8,421 nucleotides of DNA from CAVURW01 sp963743595 (GTDB lineage: Bacteria; Verrucomicrobiota; Verrucomicrobiia; Methylacidiphilales; UBA1321). The notes beneath the pieces are model-generated. The model made no database searches, was not told where the DNA came from, and worked only from the letters and a program-made list of their open reading frames with translations. Below, in pieces: positions 1 through 6,075 of the stretch; the first letter of the stretch is position 1; every line of letters begins with the position of its first letter. A program made the position numbers and the translations under genes. Location: contig CAVURW010000207.1 in the NCBI GenBank assembly GCA_963743595.1, forward strand, positions 1 through 8,421. The letters are read 5' to 3'.

Positions 1-1
1 G

Positions 2-43
2 GCGGCCCATGTCGGTGCGCTGATGGGCCAGGGCGATGTTTGA
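2..43 (+). CDS. C-terminal tail of an upstream gene (partial)
   Basis: A short open frame enters from the left edge and ends at TGA 41-43, reading AAHVGALMGQGDV. It overlaps the ATG at 36-38 of the next gene by eight bases, as in translationally coupled bacterial genes. Thirteen residues are too few to identify a family. In many Proteobacteria this phosphatase/kinase type sits beside nitrate or nitrite transport genes, so such a transporter is possible, but nothing seen here proves it. The neighbouring gene has frame disruptions, so this frame could also be unreliable. Confidence 0.3.
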   Translation, partial: AAHVGALMGQGDV

Positions 44-1097
44 CGGCGAGAGTGGCGTCACCGCGAGCGTCGGCTATTTTTCCGATCCGGGGCCCCGTCC
101 ATCCAACGAGGATTTTGGCGGCGCGGTGTTCGGCGGCAGAGTTGCCGCAACCGCGCGGCGATGTGGTGGCGGCGATTGCCGATGGCATCGGTAGCGCAAA
201 AGGCGGGCGGGTGGCGGCCGAGACCGCGGTGCGCGGTTTCCTGGATGGATTTACCGATCTTCCGGAGACGTTGGAGGTGCAACACGCGGCGGCCAAAGTG
301 GTGAACTCGCTGAATGGCTGGATTTATTCGCAAGGGCTTCACGATCCCGAGCTGGCCGGAATGGGATGCACCTTCACTGCGCTGGTGCTGCGCGGCCGGG
401 TCGGACATTTGTTGCATGTCGGCGATACCCGCGCCTATCGGCTGAGCGGCGATCGCCTGACCCGCCTCACCGAGGATCATGTCCGCAAGGACGATCAGGA
501 CCGGCCGCAATCCCTGTACCGCGCCCTGGGGGTGGAAGCGGAAGTCCGGCTGCGATTACATCGCCCAGCCGATGACCTTGCACGATCGCTTTCTGCTGTG
601 CAGCGACGGCCTTCATCGCTTCTTGACCGACCAGGACATCGCCGGCGTGCTGCGCGCCCGCTCCGCGCCCGACGATACCGCGCGGGCCCTGGTTGCGGCC
701 GCGCTCGCCAACGCAAGCACCGACAATTGTACCGCTTTGGTGCTGGATGTGGTGCGGCTGCCGCCGACCGGATCGGCCGATATCGGCAAGGTCATTGCGC
801 AGCTGCCCCTGATCCCCGTCCCGGTTGCCGGCCAGGCGATCGATGGCTTTTTGCTCAAAGCGCTGTTGTCGGATGGGCGGTACAGCCGGTTGTTCGCTGC
901 CCTGGACGAGATCGAAGGCGGCGAGGTGGCACTCAAGTTTCCCAAAGCCCCAGGCCGCCGCCATCGCCACCATCCGCACCGCCTTTGCCCGCGAGGCCTG
1001 GGCGGGAAAAGCGGTGAACTCCCCCTGGCTCGGCCGCGTCATCCAACTGCCGCCGGGGCGGCAGAGCTGTCTCTATACCGTCATGCCGCTCTATCAA
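36..1097 (+). pseudogene. Bifunctional PP2C phosphatase / Ser-Thr kinase, frameshifted and truncated
   Basis: The protein is a PP2C-type phosphatase fused to a Hanks-type Ser/Thr kinase, a cytosolic phospho-signalling enzyme. PP2C metal-site and core motifs occur in order: RPSNED, VAAIADGIG, GMGCTFTAL, HVGDTRAYRL, LLCSDGL and DNCTALVLD. The kinase N-lobe follows, with VALKFPKP holding the ATP-binding Lys, FAREAW holding the helix-C Glu, then SPWLGRVIQLPPG and LYTVMPLY. Homology needs three frame changes: near 125-145, near 553 and near 947. Each is consistent with one extra base, so the frame returns to the original after the third. ATG 36 is chosen because it leads directly into RPSNED. The gene ends at about 1097, before any catalytic HRD loop, where an unrelated minus-strand gene begins. 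Errors in low-quality sequence or true decay could both explain the shifts. Base composition differs strongly from the rest of the window. Family assignment is secure; functional status is not. Confidence 0.85.
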
Positions 1098-1102
1098 TGC
1101 AT
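1097..1102. other. Probable chimeric junction at an ATGCAT palindrome
   Basis: Kinase homology on the plus strand fades after LYTVMPLYQ (ending 1097). Amylase homology on the minus strand stops at MH, whose two codons are exactly ATGCAT. Both broken genes therefore meet at this six-base palindrome, and base composition changes sharply across it. A chimeric assembly or clone, or a recombination event, fits; a normal gene boundary does not. Confidence 0.7.
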
Positions 1103-1426
1103 GGGTGAACTTCCCGCGGAATCTCCCTCCACTTGTTCAAAGAGTGGTGTCACCCATAGGGCCGTAATCCCCAGCGCCGAGAGATAGTCGAGTTTGTCCA
1201 CAATTCCCTGGAGATCACCCCCCCAGTATTTATTCCAATGCGTATGAGTGGTGTCGTCAAGGCGCGAGTTCCGGCCAAGCGTATTTCGATTGCCAATGTT
1301 AAAACGATCTACGATTGCAAAGTAGATCGTCTCTCCGCGAATCTCTTCGTCCGTAATGTCCAAATGGGAAAGGGCGGTCTTATGCTCTTGATTCATGGCC
1401 GCTGCGGATTGCACGAAGTGGGCCAT
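1097..1426 (-). CDS. Alpha-amylase family (GH13) N-terminal fragment, truncated
   Basis: These 110 residues match the start of a bacterial GH13 alpha-amylase, which cleaves alpha-1,4-glucan or maltodextrin. Visible family features are IYFAIVDRFNIG (residues 34-45), HWNKYWGGDLQGI (63-75) and KLDYLSALGITALWVTPLFE (78-97), the first strands of the TIM barrel. The catalytic Asp/Glu regions would lie further on and are absent. The reading ends with SSPMH and then TGA 1096-1094, which is made by the neighbouring foreign DNA; in relatives MH would be followed by GYW. There is no signal peptide. Starts at 1426 and 1396 (MNQEHK) are both possible and neither has a clear ribosome site. The intact gene presumably continues leftward in the true genome. 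It is divergent from the lipoprotein operon and shares its upstream region. Confidence 0.75.
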
Positions 1427-1436
1427 CGGTGGTGCT

Positions 1437-1451
1437 GCAATCGATCAGCCT
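1437..1451 (-). promoter_or_regulatory. Weak candidate sigma-54 promoter for the amylase gene
   Basis: Read on the minus strand the site is AGGCTG-N5-TTGC, with the GG-N10-GC spacing intact and a perfect -12 TTGC, but only three of six matches in the -24 box. The predicted transcript would begin near 1425, which would exclude the ATG at 1426 and favour the ATG at 1396. Seven of ten consensus matches is not compelling alone. Confidence 0.25.
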
Positions 1452-1487
1452 CTGAAGGCGATCAGAATTCGGTCCGGCAGAATTGAT

Positions 1488-1521
1488 GAATATCGTGCAT
1501 TATGCGATATCGTGATCATTC
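1488..1521. promoter_or_regulatory. Repeat/dyad cluster, possible upstream activator site
   Basis: ATATCGTG occurs twice as a direct repeat (1490-1497 and 1507-1514), 17 bases apart start to start. Dyads overlap it: GCATTATGC at 1497-1505 and the palindrome CGATATCG at 1505-1512. The cluster lies roughly 105-130 bases upstream of the start site predicted from the sigma-54 promoter at 1594-1610, the usual distance for binding by an NtrC-class activator. Binding by the activator encoded downstream is inferred. Confidence 0.35.
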
Positions 1522-1593
1522 AAAGTGCAAAGCGCAATGCGTCTAGTGTCTTGCAACCAGTCGTCTCCTCAGGAAATTGCTGTTTGCACGACG

Positions 1594-1610
1594 TTGGCAC
1601 TGAACCTGCA
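1594..1610 (+). promoter_or_regulatory. Sigma-54 (-24/-12) promoter of the lipoprotein-activator-kinase operon
   Basis: The sequence TTGGCACTGAACCTGCA matches TGGCAC-N5-TTGC at nine of ten positions. The invariant GG (1596-1597) and GC (1608-1609) are exactly ten bases apart. The predicted start site is near 1621, about 12 bases before the lipoprotein ATG at 1633. It precedes an operon that itself encodes a sigma-54 activator with an intact GAFTGA loop, so positive autoregulation is plausible. The match is seen directly; use in the cell is inferred. Confidence 0.75.
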
Positions 1611-1616
1611 AAATGC

Positions 1617-1631
1617 GGCTTTCCGAAAGCC
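1617..1631 (+). repeat. Small inverted repeat against the lipoprotein start codon
   Basis: GGCTTT (1617-1622) and AAAGCC (1626-1631) form a six-base-pair stem with a three-base loop that ends one base before ATG 1633. If transcription begins near 1621 only half of it is in the mRNA, so it would act as a DNA dyad rather than an RNA hairpin. From an upstream promoter it could mask the start codon. It may be chance. Confidence 0.3.
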
Positions 1632-1632
1632 T

Positions 1633-2151
1633 ATGAAGAGAATTACATTAAGATCTTTTTTGAAGACCGTCCTGTTGGGTTATTGTGTTGGCCTGACGTC
1701 TTGTGGACAAAGAAGCTCTGACACTGCCGGTCAGGGGTCCACACCTACCCCAGTGGTGACGATTACCACAACCACAACGACTACTAATGCGGTGCTTCCG
1801 AGCGAATCGGCACCGGTCCCGCAGGGAACTCCTCCACCAGTGGCTGCGGCACCTGTTCCTCCTCCACCCCCGCCAGATGCAGGGCTCGGGCCGGCTCCAA
1901 CGCCTCCTCCCATGCCGGTGACAGCAAATCCACTTCTGACTCAGGCGAATTTGGATCGAGTGCAAAAGGACATGTCACCGGCGCAGGTTGTGGCGATTCT
2001 TGGTAATCCTTCCAGCTCTCAATCATCTTCAGTTCCACTCCTGGGAGGGACCGAAACCAGCTACCACTATGACGACGGAAACTCGTCTGTAACGATCATT
2101 TTTAGAAACGATTTAATGAAGATTAAGACGGGACGATTTGGAAATCCTTAA
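1633..2151 (+). CDS. Pro/Thr-rich lipoprotein with BamE/SmpA-like C-terminal domain
   Basis: A 172-residue predicted lipoprotein. The start at 1633 (MKRITLRSF) is chosen because it gives a short basic N-terminus, a hydrophobic stretch and the lipobox LTSC with Cys24; earlier in-frame ATGs would add an unlikely leader. Residues 36-97 are low-complexity, with a Thr run and then Pro/Ala-rich sequence including PPPPPP, probably a flexible spacer from the membrane. Residues 102-170 (LTQANLDRVQKDMSPAQVVAILGNP, then YHYDDGNSSVTIIFRND) fit the small BamE/SmpA/OmlA-like or DUF3862-like fold. The protein should sit in the periplasm attached to inner or outer membrane; after Cys24 comes Gly, not Asp, so inner-membrane retention is not indicated. 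It is the first gene after a sigma-54 promoter, 32 bases ahead of the response regulator. A role as accessory sensor to the downstream kinase or as an envelope protein is inferred. The exact family is less certain than the lipoprotein nature. Confidence 0.75.
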   Translation: MKRITLRSFLKTVLLGYCVGLTSCGQRSSDTAGQGSTPTPVVTITTTTTTTNAVLPSESAPVPQGTPPPVAAAPVPPPPPPDAGLGPAPTPPPMPVTANPLLTQANLDRVQKDMSPAQVVAILGNPSSSQSSSVPLLGGTETSYHYDDGNSSVTIIFRNDLMKIKTGRFGNP

Positions 2152-2173
2152 TCGATAAAAGAACCGCTGAAAA

Positions 2174-2178
2174 AGGAA
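2174..2178 (+). promoter_or_regulatory. Ribosome binding site of the sigma-54 activator
   Basis: AGGAA lies five bases before ATG 2184 in an A-rich stretch. It supports 2184 over the internal ATG at 2193. Confidence 0.6.
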
Positions 2179-2183
2179 ATATC

Positions 2184-3566
2184 ATGGGAGAAATGCGCAT
2201 TTTGATTATTGATGATGAGGCGAACATCAGAAAAACCACTTGGCTAGCGTTAGACGCTTTAGGCCACGACTGTGAGCAGGCTGAAACGGGTGAAGAGGCG
2301 CTGAAATATGTTCAGCGGGGAAATTTCGACGTCGCGTTTTTGGATTTGAAACTGGGTGAGGAGAGCGGTCTGGAACTCATCCCCAGATTGTTAGCCGCCG
2401 ATCCTAAACTGAGCATTGTCGTCTTTACCGCTTACTCTTCCGTAGATACAGCTGTACAGGCGATTAAATCCGGTGCGGTCGATTATATAGGGAAGCCCTT
2501 TACGCCCGAGCAGGTAAGGCATGTTCTGGCAAAGATCGAACGGAATCGCCGATTAGAGAATCGAGTCGTAGAGTTGGAGTCGATTTTAACCACGACCGAA
2601 ACCGTCCGTGATTTCGTCACCAATGAACCGATGGTTCAAAAGACCTACGAGCTCACTCTGAAGGCCGCATCATCTACAGCCACTATTTTAATCTTGGGAG
2701 AGAGTGGAACGGGCAAAAGCTTGTTAGCTCACGCAATCCATCGCAATAGCCCACGGCGCGAGATGCCATTTGTGACGGTGGCCTGTCCAAGCCTCTCCCG
2801 TGAGCTGCTAGAGAGTGAGCTGTTCGGACACGTGCGAGGTGCCTTTACCGGAGCTGTAGGGGAGACCTGGGGAAAGGTGAAAGCGGCCGAGGGAGGAACT
2901 CTTTTCCTGGACGAAATCGGTGAGCTTCCGCTGGAAATCCAACCCAAGCTGTTGCGACTATTACAAGAACGCGAGTATGAGCGCGTTGGAGATCACAAAC
3001 CACGAAAGGCGAATGTTCGCGTGATTGCCGCGACGAATCGAAAACTGGAGGATCTCGTGAAGCTGGGGACCTTCCGAGAGGATCTCTATTACCGCTTAAA
3101 CGTAATCACCGTGGATATGCCCCCGCTGCGTCAACGCCCTCTCGATCTTGAGGCCTGTGCGGAGCAGCACTTGAACGTGTTTTCTAAACAGCTCGGCCGC
3201 AAGATCAAGGGATTTGCGCCTGCAGCTCTAGCGGCCATGCAGAAGTACCCCTGGCCGGGCAATCTGCGAGAGCTGAGAAATGTCATCGAGCGCGCGGTGA
3301 TCTTATGCTCGAGCGACAAAATCAACGTTCAGGATTTGCCGGATTCGCTGAAGAACTCCCAGACGACCGAGGTTGTAATCGGAAGCCGAGTGAGCTTGGA
3401 TGAATTGGAACGAGAACACATCTCCCGCGTGGTCGAGTTTGCGTCAAGTATGGAGGAAGCATCTCAAATTTTAGGAATTGATCCCGCCACTCTTTATCGG
3501 AAGCGGAAGAGATATTCAATGAAATCGAACGGGGTTGAGGATTCCCAGCCGCCGGATGTTGAATAG
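2184..3566 (+). CDS. NtrC/AlgB-type sigma-54-dependent response regulator
   Basis: This 460-residue protein is a complete bacterial enhancer-binding protein. The receiver domain (about 4-120) has acidic residues Asp10/Asp11, phospho-acceptor Asp54 in FLDLKL, Thr82 and Lys104. The AAA+ domain (about 145-375) has Walker A GESGTGKS (172-179), the sigma-54 contact loop GAFTGA (219-224), Walker B GTLFLDEIG (238-246) and the arginine-finger region REDLYYRL (298-305). A Fis-type helix-turn-helix ends the protein (about 405-443). All key residues are present, so it should hydrolyse ATP to open sigma-54 promoters when activated. Sequence and its partner kinase resemble AlgB of Pseudomonas, which in that genus sits just before kinB; orthology is not proven, so no symbol is assigned. 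Its stop overlaps the likely kinase start by 11 bases, indicating translational coupling. The sigma-54 promoter at 1594-1610 is an obvious candidate target. Its DNA site and regulon are unknown. Confidence 0.93.
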   Translation: MGEMRILIIDDEANIRKTTWLALDALGHDCEQAETGEEALKYVQRGNFDVAFLDLKLGEESGLELIPRLLAADPKLSIVVFTAYSSVDTAVQAIKSGAVDYIGKPFTPEQVRHVLAKIERNRRLENRVVELESILTTTETVRDFVTNEPMVQKTYELTLKAASSTATILILGESGTGKSLLAHAIHRNSPRREMPFVTVACPSLSRELLESELFGHVRGAFTGAVGETWGKVKAAEGGTLFLDEIGELPLEIQPKLLRLLQEREYERVGDHKPRKANVRVIAATNRKLEDLVKLGTFREDLYYRLNVITVDMPPLRQRPLDLEACAEQHLNVFSKQLGRKIKGFAPAALAAMQKYPWPGNLRELRNVIERAVILCSSDKINVQDLPDSLKNSQTTEVVIGSRVSLDELEREHISRVVEFASSMEEASQILGIDPATLYRKRKRYSMKSNGVEDSQPPDVE

Positions 3567-5403
3567 ACTTTTCATGTTGCGTAGCAAGCTCGCTTTCGGG
3601 CTTCTCTGTGTCCTTGTGATATTGCTGTCACTCGGTCTCTATTCGATCAATGAATGCAGTGACCTGGGAGCGAGAATCTCCCTACTATTAACCAATAAAG
3701 ACTCTGAGGCTGCGAGGCTGCAGCAGCTGAGATTGAATCTGTCTCAAATTAATGCCGCCCTATTCAGCACCGTAAGTGCTAATTCCGTCGACGGACTCAA
3801 GCGCTTTAAAGACGCTGAGTCGGGCTTTGAAAAAGCGCTTACAGGGCTCGATAGCCTTACGCATCTTTCCGACGAAAAGAAAGTTTTGATTCAGATGCTT
3901 AAAAAGCGGATTCCCGATTTGGCAGCAGACGGCAAACAGTGGTTTTCGGCCCCAGCCATTCAGAGAAGCCCCGATTTTAACCGAAAAATTAGCGAGGACA
4001 CGCTTTCTCTAATGAATACATTGGATGAACTCAGCGTCTTGCATGAAGAGAGTTTAACGAACGACAGTAAAGAATCGGACTCAAGAATCACAACTACGAT
4101 TCGACTGCTCATGTTGGGGATGATTATCGCGATTATCGTTTCGATATATACGACGTTCCTGCTTGGCCGCCGATTGCTCGATCCGCTCGTGGAATTGACA
4201 GCTGTTGTTCGGAAAATTGGCGACGGAAACTTGGATCAATCCATACCCATTCGGTCGAATGACGAGGTAGGACTTTTAGCGGCCTCTTTTAATAAAATGG
4301 CGGTACAACTGAAGAAATTTCGTGAGAGTGCATCCGAAGAATTGCTGCGACTGAATTCTACGATTCGAGCGACCTTGGCTTCGTTTCCCCATCCCGTGTT
4401 CGTATTGAATCGCCAGGGCATAGTCGAGTTGCGCAACCCAGAGGCTGATAAGCTAGCCGTCAAATTGCTGTTTGCAGGAGTTCACCGATTGCCTCGGAAA
4501 GTGGATGAGAAAGTGGACGAGGTCCTTTCCACCGGTAAGGATTATGTTCCTAATTCCTTTAGCGATACCATTCGCCTGCAAATCGATGAACAGGACCGCT
4601 ACTTTCTGCCGCGCATCGTTCCTTTGAGGGACGACAATGAAGAACGATTTGGGATCGCGGTCATACTTGAAGATGTGACTCGAATGCGGCTGATGGATGA
4701 GCTGAAAAGCAATCTCGTCGCAACCGTCAGCCACGAAATTAAGACACCTTTAACCAGTATTCGCATGGCCGTTTATCTTCTCGCTGAGGAGCTTATCGGC
4801 ACGCTCAATGTGAAGCAGAAAGATCTTGTCGTCACGGCGCGAGAGGATGTCGACCGACTCTTAAAGACCTTAAACGACTTGCTCGATCTTGCAAAGTTAG
4901 AGCATGGACCGAGCGAACTCGATACGGCGCTACTGACACCGGACGAGATTGTTGAGAACGCGCTCAGAAACGTCCGCGAAATCGCGCAGGCCGCCTCCAT
5001 CCAATTGAGCGCGTCTATCGCGCTTGATCTTCCGCGGGTTGCCGTCGATCGTCAACGGATTGGCTTTGTCTTTAATAATCTACTTACGAACGCAATTAAG
5101 TATTCCCCGTCTGGCACCAAGGTCTGGATTCGTGTCGAGCTATTCAAGGAGGATCCGAGTCAGATACGATTTACAGTTAAGGACCAGGGACCGGGAATTA
5201 GTGCGGAGCATTGTGCGCGGATCTTTGATCGATTCTACCGCGTTCAAGGGACTGATCGAAGTGGGGCTGGTTTGGGACTATTTATTGCTCGGGAAGTAGT
5301 AAATGCGCATGGAGGGAAAATAGGCGTGAATAGTGTTCCAGGAGAAGGGAGCGAGTTCTACTTTCACCTTCCGGTAGGCCAATCAAATCGACCCGCCGCA
5401 TAG
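3556..5403 (+). CDS. KinB-type membrane sensor histidine kinase (HAMP-PAS-HisKA-HATPase)
   Basis: This is the cognate sensor for the preceding regulator by position. From ATG 3556 it has 615 residues. A first membrane helix (about 11-30) and a second (about 183-204) bracket a roughly 150-residue periplasmic domain, which looks mostly helical and contains no known ligand motif. Then come HAMP (about 202-257, LLDPLVELTAVVRKIGDGNL), a PAS domain (about 259-383), the H-box VSHEIKTPLTSIR with His393, the N-box NNLLTNAIKYSP (507-518), DQGPGIS, FDRFYR and GAGLGLFIA (570-578). All catalytic boxes are intact. The layout matches KinB, which controls AlgB by phosphatase and kinase action. Starts at TTG 3535 and ATG 3574 are alternatives; 3556 is preferred for its ATG and the 11-base overlap with the previous stop, though no strong ribosome site is visible. 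The periplasmic signal is unknown; the lipoprotein in the same operon could contribute. Confidence 0.92.
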   Translation: MLNRLFMLRSKLAFGLLCVLVILLSLGLYSINECSDLGARISLLLTNKDSEAARLQQLRLNLSQINAALFSTVSANSVDGLKRFKDAESGFEKALTGLDSLTHLSDEKKVLIQMLKKRIPDLAADGKQWFSAPAIQRSPDFNRKISEDTLSLMNTLDELSVLHEESLTNDSKESDSRITTTIRLLMLGMIIAIIVSIYTTFLLGRRLLDPLVELTAVVRKIGDGNLDQSIPIRSNDEVGLLAASFNKMAVQLKKFRESASEELLRLNSTIRATLASFPHPVFVLNRQGIVELRNPEADKLAVKLLFAGVHRLPRKVDEKVDEVLSTGKDYVPNSFSDTIRLQIDEQDRYFLPRIVPLRDDNEERFGIAVILEDVTRMRLMDELKSNLVATVSHEIKTPLTSIRMAVYLLAEELIGTLNVKQKDLVVTAREDVDRLLKTLNDLLDLAKLEHGPSELDTALLTPDEIVENALRNVREIAQAASIQLSASIALDLPRVAVDRQRIGFVFNNLLTNAIKYSPSGTKVWIRVELFKEDPSQIRFTVKDQGPGISAEHCARIFDRFYRVQGTDRSGAGLGLFIAREVVNAHGGKIGVNSVPGEGSEFYFHLPVGQSNRPAA

Positions 5404-5405
5404 CG

Positions 5406-5435
5406 TTGACAAGCCCGAGAAACCTGACCTATCTT
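5406..5435 (+). promoter_or_regulatory. Candidate sigma-70-type promoter of the lone response regulator
   Basis: A perfect -35 TTGACA (5406-5411) begins two bases after the kinase stop codon and is followed after 18 bases by TATCTT (5430-5435), four of six matches to the -10 box. It would start transcription near 5442, about 45 bases before the next gene, and suggests that gene is expressed separately from the sigma-54 operon. Confidence 0.45.
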
Positions 5436-5488
5436 GCCGTCCTTTACCGATATCGCAGCGATTAAGAAATCCTATCAGTTTACCCTAT

Positions 5489-5902
5489 ATGCCCCACACT
5501 GTCCGCGTCCTCATCGTCGAAGACAATCAAGATGATCGCGAGATCCTAATTCGTCAGCTCAGAAAAATAAATATCGAGAGCAACGTTAAATTCATTGCTG
5601 ATGGTAAAGAGGCTCTCGATTTCCTCGTGGAGGTGGGACAAAGAAGCTCTCTCGGTGCAGAGCTGGTCGCGATATTTCTCGACCTTAAATTGCCCTCTAT
5701 GGATGGCATGGAATTGTTGAAGTGGATTCGGGTAAATCCTGAACTTAAGGCGATTCCTGTGGTTATCATGACGTCTTCTATTGACCCCAAGCACGTCGCG
5801 CTCTGCAACGAGCTTAAGGTTTCCGGTTTTATTTCCAAGCCGATTACTTTCGGCTCGTTTTCCCGAGCCGTCGCCAACGTCTTTCATTTACCGTCCGTAT
5901 AA
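5489..5902 (+). CDS. Stand-alone Rcp1/CheY-like response regulator receiver
   Basis: A 137-residue single receiver domain with no output domain. Conserved residues are Glu11/Asp12, phospho-acceptor Asp65 in IFLDLKLPSMDGMELL, Thr95 and Lys117 in ISKP. The motif FLDLKLPSMDG and the long loop between helix 2 and strand 3 fit the Rcp1-like group often partnered with phytochrome or hybrid kinases. Such proteins act by protein contact, for example as phospho-relay or phosphate sink. It follows the KinB-like kinase by 85 bases with its own probable promoter, so it may accept phosphate from that kinase or from an unlinked one. The ATG at 5489 lies directly before the conserved VRVLIVED strand but has no clear ribosome site. 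Confidence 0.9.
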   Translation: MPHTVRVLIVEDNQDDREILIRQLRKINIESNVKFIADGKEALDFLVEVGQRSSLGAELVAIFLDLKLPSMDGMELLKWIRVNPELKAIPVVIMTSSIDPKHVALCNELKVSGFISKPITFGSFSRAVANVFHLPSV

Positions 5903-5933
5903 CGGGCGAAATGACGGATTAAGGCGGAGTGCT

Positions 5934-5948
5934 CAGGCAAAGTGCCTG
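5934..5948 (+). repeat. Short hairpin after the response regulator
   Basis: CAGGCA and TGCCTG form a six-base-pair stem with loop AAG, 31 bases after the stop codon. CTCAG (5932-5936) and CTGAG (5954-5958) offer a competing pairing. No T-run follows, so it is at best a weak terminator or a binding site. Confidence 0.35.
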
Positions 5949-5999
5949 TCTTGCTGAGTCATGGTAAATCCATAAGCCCCTTATAAACAATAGCTTGCG

Positions 6000-6009
6000 A
6001 CGCATGCGT
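6000..6009. repeat. Perfect 10-base palindrome ACGCATGCGT upstream of the glycine-zipper gene
   Basis: The palindrome lies 66 bases before ATG 6076 and just ahead of a weak sigma-54-like site. CGAC (5998-6001) and GTCG (6010-6013) form a second overlapping dyad. A dimeric regulator site is possible; nothing identifies the protein. Confidence 0.35.
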
Positions 6010-6013
6010 GTCG

Positions 6014-6028
6014 TGGTACAGCGTGCGC
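6014..6028 (+). promoter_or_regulatory. Weak candidate sigma-54 promoter of the glycine-zipper gene
   Basis: TGGTAC-N5-GCGC keeps the GG-N10-GC spacing (GG 6015-6016, GC 6027-6028) and matches seven of ten consensus positions, with a poor -12 element. It would start near 6040, 36 bases before the ATG. A TATAAA at 5982-5987 is a rival -10 box but lacks a well-placed -35. Confidence 0.3.
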
Positions 6029-6063
6029 TACAGATGCGGAGTAGGAATAACCACCTAACTATA

Positions 6064-6068
6064 AAGGA
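6064..6068 (+). promoter_or_regulatory. Ribosome binding site of the glycine-zipper gene
   Basis: AAGGA lies seven bases before ATG 6076 and decides that start over the in-frame ATGs further upstream at 5995-6034. Confidence 0.7.
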
Positions 6069-6075
6069 AATTATC

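Noticed and set aside
467..1042. Long open frames on the minus strand opposite the phosphatase/kinase segment
   Set aside because: They are typical shadows in GC-rich DNA; the plus strand carries all PP2C and kinase motifs.
1740..1790. Thr-codon run in the lipoprotein as a microsatellite or phase-variation tract
   Set aside because: Codons are mixed (ACC, ACA, ACG, ACT) with no perfect repeat unit, so slippage is unlikely.
5024..5299. A 91-codon plus-strand frame within the kinase ATPase domain
   Set aside because: It overlaps the N, G1, F and G2 boxes of the kinase in another frame and shows no domain of its own.
5934..5948. The CAGGCA/TGCCTG hairpin as a rho-independent terminator
   Set aside because: The stem is only six pairs and no T-run follows, unlike the clear terminator at 6654-6688.
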